In this document: positions 52,423-61,653 of the stretch, one piece after another
Numbering within the stretch: position 1 is the first letter of the stretch
How the letters are laid out: each line of letters starts with the position of its first letter
Assembly (NCBI GenBank): GCA_023412215.1
Contig: JAEYNX010000015.1
Span: forward strand, 65,979-129,978
Source: Bacillota bacterium
GTDB taxonomy: Bacteria; Bacillota; Clostridia; Oscillospirales; Ruminococcaceae
Length of the DNA stretch: 64,000 nucleotides
Direction: 5' to 3'
Notes under the pieces: model-generated
The model's input: the letters and a program-made list of their open reading frames with translations, nothing else
The model's database searches: none
What the model was told of the DNA's origin: nothing
Program-made: the position numbers and the translations under genes

Positions 52423-52468
52423 GCTTTTTGTTTTTATTCTTTTTATCTTGTCTGGATCTTAGATGTTT

Positions 52469-55171
52469 CTAATAATTCATCACTTCTTGCGGAAGCTTTA
52501 AAATCCAGCTTCCGCTTTTTAGCGTTACGCTTACCCCCTCAACGGAAATCTTACATGGATACCCTTGCGCGTCAAGGTGTTGGCAGGCTGATTCGAGGTC
52601 TGACAGCTGGGAAAAGATGAAGGTACAGGAGGAACCGAAAGGCACGGCAACTTCAAAAACAACCGTGCCGTTTTTTTTATGCCATTCACTCAAAACCTGT
52701 CCATAGCCGGTCTGTATGGCTGCCCGTGCGTACGTTAGGCCGCCGCCCAGTATGGGTTTAACCAGGAAATGGCGGTATCCGGGGTTTTCAGCGTCACTTT
52801 GTATTCCACAAACGTAGCTGTAAAGCCATTTCCCGATACAGCCGTAGGCATAGTGGTTAAAAGAGTTCATCCAAGGGTCCCAAAACTCTCCGTTCTCCTT
52901 TATCCCATTCCAATGCTCCCAAATCGTTGTTGCACCATGGTCCACCTCATACAGCCACGAGGGACATTCCCGGTTTAGCAGCAGCCGGTATGCAAGATCT
53001 GCACTGCCGTTTTCGGAAAGCGCGGGGCACAGAAGCGGCGTACCGACAAAGCCGGTATTAAGGTAACCCTCGGATTTCATTACAAGCCTTCGCAATTGCT
53101 CGGCTATTTTACAGCGGTGGTTTTCAAAGAGGTGAAACGTCAGCGCCAGCGCGCACGCTGTTTGCGTTTGAATCAACAGCTCCCCCGTCGTACCTATATA
53201 GCGTTTCCCCATATCGGATAGAATCCCATGATAGAGCTCTGTATATTGCTCTTTGTCCGCCGTAATTCCTAGAATATGGGCGGTATTCATTAGAACCTGA
53301 GTGGAATACGCGTAATAAGCGGTTGCGATAAAGGGCTTGGGGGTAGCTCCGTAATAACTGCCGTCGGGATCGTCCAGAGCGAACCAATCACCGTAATGAA
53401 AGCCTTCCTCAAAGGTATATGGGTCACTGCCGCTGTGCCGCATAAACTCTACATAGCGCTTCATACTGGTATACTGTTTTTCTAGAATATCTTTGTCACC
53501 GTATTCACAGTAAAGCAGCCACGGTACAATCAGCGCCGCGTCACCCCAGGCGGCCGAGGTTGGGAACCTTTCTCCGTCACTGTCCAGCCTGTCGTTTTTG
53601 TAATCTTCTTTTTTGCATACATGCGGGATCATCCAGCCAACAGCGCCGTTTTCAAACTGGTCGGCGGCCAGATCGTCCAGCCATTTTTCATAGAACAGCC
53701 GGACATTGCCGGTCATGCATGCCGTGGGAGCAAAGATCTGCGCATCACCTGTCCATCCAACGCGTTCTCCGCGCTGCGGCCCGGCGATGGGAATATCTAT
53801 AAAATTGCCCCGCTGACTCCATACAATATTCTCAAACAAACGGTTTACCGCCTCGGACGAGCACTCAAAAGAGCCTGTCTGCGCGTGAACCGAGGATAAG
53901 ATCAGTGCTTCAAAACAGTCCAGAGATACCATGCCGGGATACTCCACAATTTTCACATAACGAAAAGCCTGATAGGTAAAATGAGGGGTGAACCGCTCTT
54001 CCCCCTCACCTCTCAGGATATAGACAATATCCTGAGAGGAAGGGCCGACGCTGTTCTTAATATTGTCATCGTAAAAATTGCCCTCAGCATCCAATACCTC
54101 ACCGTGCTTTAGAAAAACGCGATCTCCTTTATTGCCGCGCACCGTAAAGCTCATAACGCCCACAAGGTTTTGGCCCATATCCAGAACCTGCTCCCCTTTT
54201 GGCGTTTTTAACAGCGCTATGGGTTTCATGTGCATCACGCATGAAACAGGCGGCGCCTGTTCGGGGAATACATGCTCCACAGTGCTGTCGGTTATAAAAG
54301 CGTACGGCAAATCTTCGCATTGGCACCCTGCCACTTCAAACAGCGGCATTTCCTTGCGTGCGTCATAGGTCTCGCCGATATAAAACTCCGAAACCCCAAC
54401 TGGTGAAACCCGCCACTGGAAGGAGTCATCCGAAGTGACAATAATCTTTTCTCCGCTTTTTAACTGTATATGAAGCTCTAAAAGAAGCTCCCGGCGGTCT
54501 CCATAGAAGTTCCTGCGGAAGTTCCAGTTTACATATCCTTTATACCAGCCGTCGCCAAGCAAGACACTGACGCAGTTTTCTCCTTTGGAAAGCAGGGACG
54601 TGATATCATAGGCCTGATACGGAAGGTTGTGAGCATAGCTCTTGCAGCCCGGTGTAAAAAAGGCGTTTCCTGCCTTTTGGCCATTGATTTTCAGCTCATA
54701 CAGGCCTTTTGCGGTTACATAGGCTTTCGCGAAATTCACATCCTCCGCAAGTGTAAACACCCGGCGCAGCTGTGTACAGGGCGAAGGCTCCTTTTGTGCG
54801 TCGGCCTCCATGCAGCTGATAAACCGCGCTGTCCATGCTTTGCCCAAGAATGCGGTATCGAAAAACCCCGTATCTGACCAATCGGAGGGCTGGCCGGCAT
54901 CATCCCAGCAGCGGATGTGGTAATAATACCGTGTGTGGCTGCGCAAAGCCTCCCCGTCGTAGACAATATGCTGCATGCCACAGTCATGAACCTTGCCGCT
55001 GTCCCAAATACAAGGTATAAATAATGGATTTTCGGAACATTGTATCTGATAAGCCGCAAATATCGCACCATTCCGGTCACATTGTGCCGTCGCGGAGAAG
55101 TAAGGGTGTGCGGTATCCACACAGAGCGGATTTACCCTGCCGTTGCATTCTGTACCGATAATCTTCAGCAT
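52469..55171 (-). CDS. GH78 alpha-L-rhamnosidase
   Basis: 900 residues, the usual domain set: N-terminal fibronectin-like/beta domains (~1-110, WSDTGFFDTAFLGKAWTARFI), a Bac_rhamnosid_N beta-sandwich (~130-310, AYVTAKGLYELKINGQKAG and GDGWYKGYVNW), then an (alpha/alpha)6 barrel (~420-800) and a C-terminal beta domain. Catalytic region GPQRGERVGWTGDAQIF and GATTIWEHWNG, the latter holding the likely general-base Glu. The first motif deviates from the common CPQRDER form. No signal peptide, so intracellular, removing rhamnose from rhamnogalacturonan or glycoside fragments. It is alone on the minus strand, divergent from a LacI gene 287 bp away. ATG at 55171 follows GGAGAGGGATC. Confidence 0.93.
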   Translation of the reverse strand: MLKIIGTECNGRVNPLCVDTAHPYFSATAQCDRNGAIFAAYQIQCSENPLFIPCIWDSGKVHDCGMQHIVYDGEALRSHTRYYYHIRCWDDAGQPSDWSDTGFFDTAFLGKAWTARFISCMEADAQKEPSPCTQLRRVFTLAEDVNFAKAYVTAKGLYELKINGQKAGNAFFTPGCKSYAHNLPYQAYDITSLLSKGENCVSVLLGDGWYKGYVNWNFRRNFYGDRRELLLELHIQLKSGEKIIVTSDDSFQWRVSPVGVSEFYIGETYDARKEMPLFEVAGCQCEDLPYAFITDSTVEHVFPEQAPPVSCVMHMKPIALLKTPKGEQVLDMGQNLVGVMSFTVRGNKGDRVFLKHGEVLDAEGNFYDDNIKNSVGPSSQDIVYILRGEGEERFTPHFTYQAFRYVKIVEYPGMVSLDCFEALILSSVHAQTGSFECSSEAVNRLFENIVWSQRGNFIDIPIAGPQRGERVGWTGDAQIFAPTACMTGNVRLFYEKWLDDLAADQFENGAVGWMIPHVCKKEDYKNDRLDSDGERFPTSAAWGDAALIVPWLLYCEYGDKDILEKQYTSMKRYVEFMRHSGSDPYTFEEGFHYGDWFALDDPDGSYYGATPKPFIATAYYAYSTQVLMNTAHILGITADKEQYTELYHGILSDMGKRYIGTTGELLIQTQTACALALTFHLFENHRCKIAEQLRRLVMKSEGYLNTGFVGTPLLCPALSENGSADLAYRLLLNRECPSWLYEVDHGATTIWEHWNGIKENGEFWDPWMNSFNHYAYGCIGKWLYSYVCGIQSDAENPGYRHFLVKPILGGGLTYARAAIQTGYGQVLSEWHKKNGTVVFEVAVPFGSSCTFIFSQLSDLESACQHLDAQGYPCKISVEGVSVTLKSGSWILKLPQEVMNY

Positions 55172-55374
55172 GTGATCCCTCTCCTTAATGATTGATAAGT
55201 TACCTCTAAGGAATAATCAAAAAGCGCCCTTTTAATTTCATGAAACCATCGGTTTAAGTCATTTGCATGAACGCATTTTTTGACTGTTATTCGTATTATT
55301 GTAACATAAAAAAAACAGTCAATATATTGGTGATTCGCCCAAAGAGCATCGTCAAAATATATGTTTTTTTAAGG

Positions 55375-55432
55375 TTTACGAAACGAAGTTTAGTGAATAT
55401 AATATAAGTAAGCGGTTACGGAAAGCGGTTAC
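55375..55432 (+). promoter_or_regulatory. Promoter and tandem operator half-sites for LacI-rbsK-ABC operon
   Basis: TTTACG (55375-55380), 17-bp spacer, TATAAT (55398-55403). It is followed by two direct copies of AGCGGTTAC (55411-55419, 55424-55432) 13 bp apart; the first lies in GTAAGCGGTTAC, a LacI-type near-palindrome. This suggests autoregulation by the LacI protein encoded 27 bp downstream. Confidence 0.6.
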
Positions 55433-55458
55433 GTTATTGGTTAAAGGCAGGTAGAAAA

Positions 55459-56490
55459 ATGAAGGTTACGATTGATGATATTGCCCGTATTGCACATGTC
55501 TCAAAAGCCACAATCTCAAGGGTACTAAATGATGAAAAGGGCGTTGGAGAGGAAACGCGCAATCGAATAAAAAGCATCATTGATGAAATTGGCTACAAGC
55601 CTAACCTTCTTGCCCGCGGAGTGGCCACGGCAAAAACCAAAACCATCGGTGTTATTATACCTGATATCACTAACCCGTTTTTCCCGGACCTGATCAAATC
55701 CATCGAAGGCTATTATAGCAACCAAGGGTATACGGTGTTATTATGCAACACCAATTCTATACCGGAGCAGGAGATGCAGGCAATTTCAACCTGCATTGCA
55801 AAGCGCGTGGACGGTATCCTGCTAGCCTCATCGGTGGAAGAACCGAGTGAAATGCACTGCCTGTTAAAAAAGTACAATATGCCCTGCGTTTTGATGGATC
55901 GCGGCGGGCAGGGCTTCGAGGCAGATGCACGTGTATTTGTGGATAACGAATATTCAGTATTTATGGCTACCAGCCATTTGATCTGCAATGGCAACAGAAG
56001 GATTGCCTTTCTCTCTGGTCCCGCAAATATCTCCACTTCTAAGGAAAGGCTGGTAGGTTACCTTTCGGCACTCAAGCAATATGGTATCTCGCCTATCCAA
56101 GAACTTATTTGTTACGGTGATTATACCCTTGAAAGCGGCTTTCAGGCTACGAAACGCCTGCTGGACTCCCAACAATTTACCGCGCTGGTCTCGGCAAACG
56201 ACAGCATGGCGGTTGGGGCAATTAAAAGTATAAGGCAGATGGGGTTTCGTATTCCGGAGGATGTGGAGGTAATCGGTTACGATAATATTCAGCTTGGTAC
56301 GTTGATTGAACCTCGCTTATCGACCGTTGAACAACCGATATCCCTCATGGGAAAAACCGCTTCAGAACTGCTATACTCCATTATCAACGGTGGAGAAATT
56401 AAAGAAAGGTCTGTCCGGCTGAAGGCGCATTTGATATTGCGCGAGTCAACGAAAAACCATCAATCAATCGATATGGAAGTTTTACCGTAA
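55459..56490 (+). CDS. LacI-family transcriptional regulator
   Basis: 343 residues. The LacI DNA-binding head MKVTIDDIARIAHVSKATIS RVLN at 1-24 (shown in two parts) is followed by the hinge ATAKTKTIGVIIPDITNPFF and a ribose-binding-like core (~60-335). It is related in style to ribose-operon repressors (RbsR), and ribokinase is the next gene. It is divergent from the GH78 rhamnosidase and may control it as well. Tandem operator-like half-sites lie just upstream. Confidence 0.92.
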   Translation: MKVTIDDIARIAHVSKATISRVLNDEKGVGEETRNRIKSIIDEIGYKPNLLARGVATAKTKTIGVIIPDITNPFFPDLIKSIEGYYSNQGYTVLLCNTNSIPEQEMQAISTCIAKRVDGILLASSVEEPSEMHCLLKKYNMPCVLMDRGGQGFEADARVFVDNEYSVFMATSHLICNGNRRIAFLSGPANISTSKERLVGYLSALKQYGISPIQELICYGDYTLESGFQATKRLLDSQQFTALVSANDSMAVGAIKSIRQMGFRIPEDVEVIGYDNIQLGTLIEPRLSTVEQPISLMGKTASELLYSIINGGEIKERSVRLKAHLILRESTKNHQSIDMEVLP

Positions 56491-56620
56491 GGCATTATGT
56501 AAACTCCTTCCGATAGAACATAAAACAAGTTTCACAGCCTTTTTATTCGATTTGCTCTATATTCAAATCACAACAAATATAAGCAGTAACAGACGGAATA
56601 TTGTATGGGAGTTATTATTC

Positions 56621-57541
56621 ATGCAAAAGAAGAAAATCCTTGTAATAGGAAGCACAAACCTTGATTTTATCATCAATATGAAAAAGATCCCCGTTCCCGG
56701 GGAAACCGTAATGGGCGATTCTTTGGAAATAGCCTTCGGCGGAAAAGGAGCAAACCAAGCCTATGCCTGCGGAAACCTCGGCGGAGATATTGTTTTTCTT
56801 TGCGCAGTAGGCAGCGAAAAAGAAAGCGATCAGATGCTTTCTTCGCTGAGCAAGGCCGGGGTGGATATCACGCATGTGCTTGTTAACAAGGAACAGCCTA
56901 CCGGACGAGCATACATCTATGTGAACGAGCAGGGCAATAACTGCATCGTTGTTGTGGCCGGTAGCAACAACCTGTGCACGGAGGAATACATCAAACAAAA
57001 TCATGCCATATTGGAGCAGGCGGATATTATCATGCTTCAGATGGAGATTCCCCTTTCGGCCGTCTGTTATGCGGTGCGTGAAGCAAACAGATTAGGGAAA
57101 ACCGTTATCCTTAATCCGGCGCCCATGCCGGATTCCTTCCCCGAGGAGCTTCTGCCGCTTATTGATTACCTTACTCCAAACGAAACGGAGCTTGAACATG
57201 TCTCCGGCATGGCGGTTAGGGATATCCCGTCCGCCCGGAAGGCCGCAGAGCTGCTGCTTAAGAAAGGCTTAAAAAACGTCATCGTAACACTGGGTAAGCG
57301 CGGCGCGTTGCTTGTGGGCCAAAATGGAAGCCGACACTTTCCTGCCACGGATACACCGGTGGTGGATACCACAGCAGCAGGCGATACCTTTAACGCCGGT
57401 TTTGCGGTATATCTTTCAGAGCGCCGCCCGGTAGACAGCGCAATAACGTTTGCTAACTGTGCCGCCGGTATTTCAGTAACCAGAAAAGGCGCTCAGCCAT
57501 CCATCCCTAAAAGATCAGAAATTGACGAAACACAGATTTAA
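56621..57541 (+). CDS. rbsK: Ribokinase (PfkB family)
   Basis: 306 residues. ATP-dependent phosphorylation of D-ribose or a similar sugar. N-terminal ILVIGSTNLDFIINMKKIPV and GGKGANQAYA (sugar and dimer region), ILNPAPMP, TPNETELE and the C-terminal DTTAAGDTFNAGFAVYL, which holds the catalytic Asp and the anion hole (AAGD for the common GAGD). The ATG at 56621 follows GGGAG with 9-nt spacing; a longer frame from 56552 adds residues unlike the family. It sits between LacI and the importer genes, so it probably phosphorylates the imported sugar or a product of it. Confidence 0.9.
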   Translation: MQKKKILVIGSTNLDFIINMKKIPVPGETVMGDSLEIAFGGKGANQAYACGNLGGDIVFLCAVGSEKESDQMLSSLSKAGVDITHVLVNKEQPTGRAYIYVNEQGNNCIVVVAGSNNLCTEEYIKQNHAILEQADIIMLQMEIPLSAVCYAVREANRLGKTVILNPAPMPDSFPEELLPLIDYLTPNETELEHVSGMAVRDIPSARKAAELLLKKGLKNVIVTLGKRGALLVGQNGSRHFPATDTPVVDTTAAGDTFNAGFAVYLSERRPVDSAITFANCAAGISVTRKGAQPSIPKRSEIDETQI

Positions 57542-57571
57542 AAATATATTTTAAAAAAGGAGAGACCATGA

Positions 57572-58978
57572 ATGAAAAAGTTTAAACTAATCCTCGTTAC
57601 CGCAATGATTTTTGCTTTACTCATTCCAAGTCTGGCGGGTTGCGCACAGAATGGGGCGCCGCAATCAGGAAACTCTGGTGCAAACTCAACGACAAAAAAC
57701 TCCGATACCGACATCTATCTGTTTGGTCCGGCACGCAGCTACCCTGGTCAGGAAGAGGCCTATAAAAAGGTGATTGACGCCTTTACCGCGGAAACAGGTA
57801 TCAATGTTCATGTAACCTGGAAAGGCAAATGGGATGAAATCCCCCAGAATCTCTCCGCGGCGAAGATGTCGGGCGAACGCATAGATATAACCTATGTGAC
57901 CCCGACGTATCTTTCCGATCTTGCAAAGAGCGGCGTACTGCTTAACATGACTGATTTAATGGCGAAGCTTAATTCCCGCTTTGCGCCGAATGTAACAAGC
58001 GCCTACACGATAGGCGGAAAGCTTTGGGGGTTCCCGTTTGGCAGTTCCGGTTCCTCCGCGATTTACTATAATGTTGAGATGTTTAAAGAGCTCGGCATCA
58101 GCGAGCCTGCCACCTTCGATGACCTCGTTGCCGCCGGCAAAAGGCTCACGGAAAAAGGCATTATCCCGATGATCCAGCAAGGTAAATCCGCTTCATACTG
58201 GCCCATGTGGTTTATGGAGACCTATGCTCAAACAACCAAGAATACCTCGGTAGATAAAACACAGAGCTTCCTTTCCGGCAAGGAGAGCTTTAACAGCGCC
58301 GAAACCACCGCCGCTTTTGACAAGCTCAAGGCGTTTTATGATAATGGTCTGCTCACCTCGGCCAGCCTTGAAACCGACGGTGACGGCATGCGCGCCACCT
58401 TTGCTCAGAAGAAAGCGGCTATGTTCTACAGCGGCCTTTGGGACTATCCGACGATTAAGGATATGGTGAAGGATTTTACCATCGGCGTAATGGAGTTTCC
58501 AAAGGTTACCGACGATGCAAATGTTAAATCGCAGCATGGCGGCGGTGTGGATGATGGTTTTGGCATTACCTCTTTCGCGAATCAGGATAATCTTGAGAAT
58601 ATAATGAAGCTGATAGAATACCTCACAAGGCCGGAAAATGCCAATACCATTATCTCTACCTACAGTCCGCTGATTTCCACCCTCAAGGGCGTTGAGGTTA
58701 CAAACAATGACGTCGTTACCAAAATCAACGATCAATTCGTACCCAATACCATCACATTTTTGGATTGGATTTGGCCTTCTGAGGTGACCAACGCAGTGGC
58801 AAACGCCGTTCCAGCCGTTATGACAGGCCAAATGACATCCGCTGATGCCGCACAGTCGGTTCAGGATGCATACGATACCATCGTAAAAGAAAAGCAGTAC
58901 CAATATAACTGGTGGAATTCTTGGACAGAGGCTGATTGGGCCAAGGTAACACCAAAATCCATTCCGTCAGTAGAATAA
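57572..58978 (+). CDS. Sugar-binding lipoprotein of fourth ABC importer
   Basis: 468 residues, family 1 solute-binding protein. Lipoprotein signal MKKFKLILVTAMIFALLIPS with lipobox LAGC, an Asn/Ser-rich linker, then the mature domain (AYKKVIDAFTAETGINVHVT at the start and WGFPFGSSGSSAIYYNVEMF in the middle). Ribosome site AAGGAGAG. It follows ribokinase by 30 bp and precedes two permeases. Unlike the three other importers there is no strong hairpin after it. Ligand unknown. Confidence 0.92.
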   Translation: MKKFKLILVTAMIFALLIPSLAGCAQNGAPQSGNSGANSTTKNSDTDIYLFGPARSYPGQEEAYKKVIDAFTAETGINVHVTWKGKWDEIPQNLSAAKMSGERIDITYVTPTYLSDLAKSGVLLNMTDLMAKLNSRFAPNVTSAYTIGGKLWGFPFGSSGSSAIYYNVEMFKELGISEPATFDDLVAAGKRLTEKGIIPMIQQGKSASYWPMWFMETYAQTTKNTSVDKTQSFLSGKESFNSAETTAAFDKLKAFYDNGLLTSASLETDGDGMRATFAQKKAAMFYSGLWDYPTIKDMVKDFTIGVMEFPKVTDDANVKSQHGGGVDDGFGITSFANQDNLENIMKLIEYLTRPENANTIISTYSPLISTLKGVEVTNNDVVTKINDQFVPNTITFLDWIWPSEVTNAVANAVPAVMTGQMTSADAAQSVQDAYDTIVKEKQYQYNWWNSWTEADWAKVTPKSIPSVE

Positions 58979-59048
58979 CGCTTTAAGTAACTATCTGGGT
59001 CTTATCTTTAAATGTGCGAAAAGCAGCCCCAAAATGGAGGAAAAAGTT

Positions 59049-59933
59049 TTGAAACAAAAGATTAAATTTGATGCTTTTCCGTATCTGATGTGCGCCCCAG
59101 CTCTTGTACTGTTCACACTTTTTAGCATATTGCCTTTTTTACAGGGCTTGTGGACCAGTTTTTACAACTGGGACGGGCTATCCGATATGAAATGGATCGG
59201 TCTTAACAACTACTTGTTTACTATACAAGACAAGATATTTTGGAAGGCGATCAGCAATACTGCGATATACGCCTTAGTGGTAACACTTGCGAAAAACCTT
59301 TTGGGGCTGTTTTTTGGTTATTTCCTAGCGAAGTCGTTTCGTGGACGTACGTTGTTTCGTACAGCCATCTATCTGCCTGTTACCCTCTCGTATATTGTAA
59401 TCGGAATTCTGTGGTCCTGGATCTATAATCCGACCTTCGGTATTCTTGACAGTTTGCTTTCCGCTGTTGGTGCGCAGGGGCTCATTACAGGCTGGCTGAG
59501 TAATCCGGACATCGTCTTATACTCTATCTGCTGGATCGATATCTGGAAATGGACGGGCTTCCACGTTATGCTGTACATGGCGGGTTATCAGGGAATCTCA
59601 AGGGATTATTATGAAGCTGCCGCCATTGACGGCGCAAACGCGGTACAGCGCTTTACGCGAATTACCATTCCGATGCTCAACAGCACGATTGTCGTAAATA
59701 TCATGCTCTCATTAACCGGCGCATTCGTTTCAAACTACGATATTGTTAAGATTATGACCGATGGAGGGCCGATGCACGCAAGCGAAGTTTCGCTCACCTA
59801 CATTGTTAGAACGGCATTCGGATTTTCCTCAATGGGTAAGGCCAATGCGATGAGTATGATTCTGTTTCTAATGGTACTGGTCTTCGGGTTTATACAGCTT
59901 CGACTGATGACCCGGGACGAGAATTACGAATAG
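59049..59933 (+). CDS. Sugar ABC transporter permease (MalF/UgpA-like, CUT1)
   Basis: About 294 residues. I prefer the TTG start at 59049, because GGAGG (59036-59040) lies 8 bases upstream; the ATG at 59034 overlaps that site and would add five residues. Six membrane segments, N-terminal FPYLMCAPALVLFTLFSILP, EAA loop DYYEAAAIDGANAVQRFTRI. It pairs with the MalG-like subunit 13 bp downstream and lacks a local ATPase. Confidence 0.9.
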   Translation: MKQKIKFDAFPYLMCAPALVLFTLFSILPFLQGLWTSFYNWDGLSDMKWIGLNNYLFTIQDKIFWKAISNTAIYALVVTLAKNLLGLFFGYFLAKSFRGRTLFRTAIYLPVTLSYIVIGILWSWIYNPTFGILDSLLSAVGAQGLITGWLSNPDIVLYSICWIDIWKWTGFHVMLYMAGYQGISRDYYEAAAIDGANAVQRFTRITIPMLNSTIVVNIMLSLTGAFVSNYDIVKIMTDGGPMHASEVSLTYIVRTAFGFSSMGKANAMSMILFLMVLVFGFIQLRLMTRDENYE

Positions 59934-59946
59934 GGGGCGGCGCTGC

Positions 59947-60780
59947 ATGGAAAGAAAAAGCGGGGTCATCCCGACCATACTAAAGTACGCTATCATGCTT
60001 TTAATGCTGATGATCACCGTCTACCCTGTAATTTGGATGGTACTCGGCTCATTAAAAGATAATTCAGAATTCTATAATAACATCTGGGGCATTTCGGCTT
60101 CTCCGCAGTTTCAAAACTACAGTCAGGCATGGGTAGACGCTAAGCTCTCCACCAAGTATTTTAATAGTATTCTCAACCTGATACTGTTTCTTGCCATCAT
60201 GCTCCCCGTTAATACCTGTGCCTCCTATGCGGTGGCCAGGCTCAATTTCAGGTTCAAAAAGGCAATTTACGCCTATCTTTTAGCGGGAATTATGATACCA
60301 AGCGGTGTGCTGGCGATTCCTACCTTTTCGGTGCTGATGCGCTTCGGCCTTGTAAACACGCGCTTTGGCCTCGTTCTGGTATGCGTAGCGCAATCGATTG
60401 CCTTCGGTATGTTTATTATGCGCTCGTTCTTTATCTCACTCCCCAAGGGGTTGGAGGAAGCTGCTATGATAGACGGCTGCAGCCGTTTTAAAAGCTTCAT
60501 CTTTATTATTCTGCCGCTTGCGCTGCCGGGCTTAATGACTCAGATCATTTATAATGGTCTGACCTTCTGGAATGAATACCTAATGTCAAGCGTTATTCTT
60601 CGCAGTGAGGAATTATATACTCTACCGCTGGGGCTTGCGGTTTTCATGGGCCAGCATAACATCAATTATCCTGAGTTGTTTGCTGTGTTGGTTTGCTCCA
60701 CCATGCCGATGATTCTTCTGTATCTTGCCGGACAGAAAACCTTCATGGAAGGTATTACAGCCGGTTCAATCAAGGGGTAA
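59947..60780 (+). CDS. Sugar ABC transporter permease (MalG-like, CUT1)
   Basis: 277 residues with six membrane helices; EAA loop GLEEAAMIDGCSRFKSFIFI (~residues 173-193) and terminal FMEGITAGSIKG. Ribosome site GGGGGCGGC. Second channel subunit of the importer encoded from 57572. It is followed 34 bp later by the cupin gene. Confidence 0.92.
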   Translation: MERKSGVIPTILKYAIMLLMLMITVYPVIWMVLGSLKDNSEFYNNIWGISASPQFQNYSQAWVDAKLSTKYFNSILNLILFLAIMLPVNTCASYAVARLNFRFKKAIYAYLLAGIMIPSGVLAIPTFSVLMRFGLVNTRFGLVLVCVAQSIAFGMFIMRSFFISLPKGLEEAAMIDGCSRFKSFIFIILPLALPGLMTQIIYNGLTFWNEYLMSSVILRSEELYTLPLGLAVFMGQHNINYPELFAVLVCSTMPMILLYLAGQKTFMEGITAGSIKG

Positions 60781-60814
60781 GGTATGAAACAGCGCTGCGA
60801 AAAAGGAGAACTGC

Positions 60815-61339
60815 ATGAAAGAAATTTTACTTAAACCTGAAGCAGTCAACGAGGAGAATTTCGCACCCTTCGGCAGGCTGGTATTTTTACCTCGTTCAAA
60901 TGCCGACTACCAATCGGAACAGTTTGATTGGTATGACGAAATTACATTATGTAATCTTGATACCGCTTCATTTGGCCTCGTGCACAGCTACCCGCAGCAG
61001 GTATATACCGAATACGAGCTTGAATGCCACAATCATACAGAAGAGCTTCTGTTGCCTCTGGACGCAGATATCGCCCTGATACTTAGGAAGCCCGGTGCCT
61101 TTGATGTAAGCGATGTCTCCGCTTTTCATGCTTTTTTGGTTCCAAAGCATACACTGATTTGTCTAAAAGAAAGCGTCTGGCACCACGCTCCAATTTCCAT
61201 TCATGAGGAATGTAATACGCTTGTCGTCTACAAATACAAAACAGGTAAGATAGATAAGCAAGTGGTAAAAGCCGAGGAAGCTGGCGTGCGGCTGATACTC
61301 AAACAAAGTTTAAGTTTTAATTGTACTATTCAACAGTGA
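60815..61339 (+). CDS. Ureidoglycolate lyase-like (AllA family) cupin protein
   Basis: 174 residues related to the AllA fold: LKPEAVNEENFAPFGRLVFL at the start, ECHNHTEELLLPLDADIALI in the middle and FLVPKHTLICLKESVWHHAP, the family's WH(H)AP pattern. AllA proper acts in allantoin breakdown, but no other ureide gene is near; here it ends a LacI-ribokinase-ABC operon, so a role on a sugar acid or keto-sugar is more likely (inference). The ATG follows AAAAGGAG. The strong terminator 46 bp downstream ends the operon. Confidence 0.75.
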   Translation: MKEILLKPEAVNEENFAPFGRLVFLPRSNADYQSEQFDWYDEITLCNLDTASFGLVHSYPQQVYTEYELECHNHTEELLLPLDADIALILRKPGAFDVSDVSAFHAFLVPKHTLICLKESVWHHAPISIHEECNTLVVYKYKTGKIDKQVVKAEEAGVRLILKQSLSFNCTIQQ

Positions 61340-61384
61340 ATAGGTACACTGATACTTCCAAAAGCATTGACTTGATGAAAAAAA

Positions 61385-61430
61385 CAAAAGATAGGAGACA
61401 CAAAATTGAGTCTCCTATCTTTTGCTTTTC
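61385..61430 (+). terminator. Rho-independent terminator after cupin gene
   Basis: CAAAAGATAGGAGAC (61385-61399) pairs perfectly over 15 bp with GTCTCCTATCTTTTG (61410-61424), 10-nt loop, followed by CTTTTC. Confidence 0.92.
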
Positions 61431-61436
61431 TTATGA

Positions 61437-61547
61437 TACGATGATTTTGACCGTGTGGCCGAGAAGAAATACAATGACACCGTTCGCTTCAAATACACCT
61501 GCGATAAAAAAGGCAACCTCTTATGGCGATCTGAAGCTGGATTTTTC
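61437..61547 (+). pseudogene. Rhs core shard fused to dispersed-repeat fragment
   Basis: 61437-61520 reads YDDFDRVAEKKYNDTVRFKY and then TCDKKGNL, a diverged duplicate of the Rhs gene at ~8407-8492. It continues directly into TTATGGCGATCTGAAGCT (61521-61538), which is identical to part of repeat copy 3 (around 63365). Too short to encode a protein; a relic. Confidence 0.75.
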
Positions 61548-61653
61548 AACGCACAGCACAGTATGATGATCTTTCCAATTATCTGCCCGGCCACTTGATG
61601 ACTCCAGATTGTTATAGTAGTATAATAAAGTAAAAAACACAAGGAGCTTCATA

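Larger units (their letters stand above)
51512..52468. other. Gene-poor interval with terminators and an IS200/IS605-like end
   Basis: Nothing in ~950 bp has a recognisable product. On the minus strand 51793-52074 (93 codons, MLMNKTIRKKEIRLTQEQVV...) has a weak GGTGAT ribosome site and a Cys/His-rich middle, and 51624-52019 is open in another frame; neither looks like a known family and the second runs through a terminator. Stem-loops are listed separately. 52087-52380 shows nothing. Confidence 0.45.

Noticed and set aside
61321..61566. Open frame of 81 codons after the cupin gene
   Set aside because: Runs through a terminator and then through an Rhs shard in the wrong frame.
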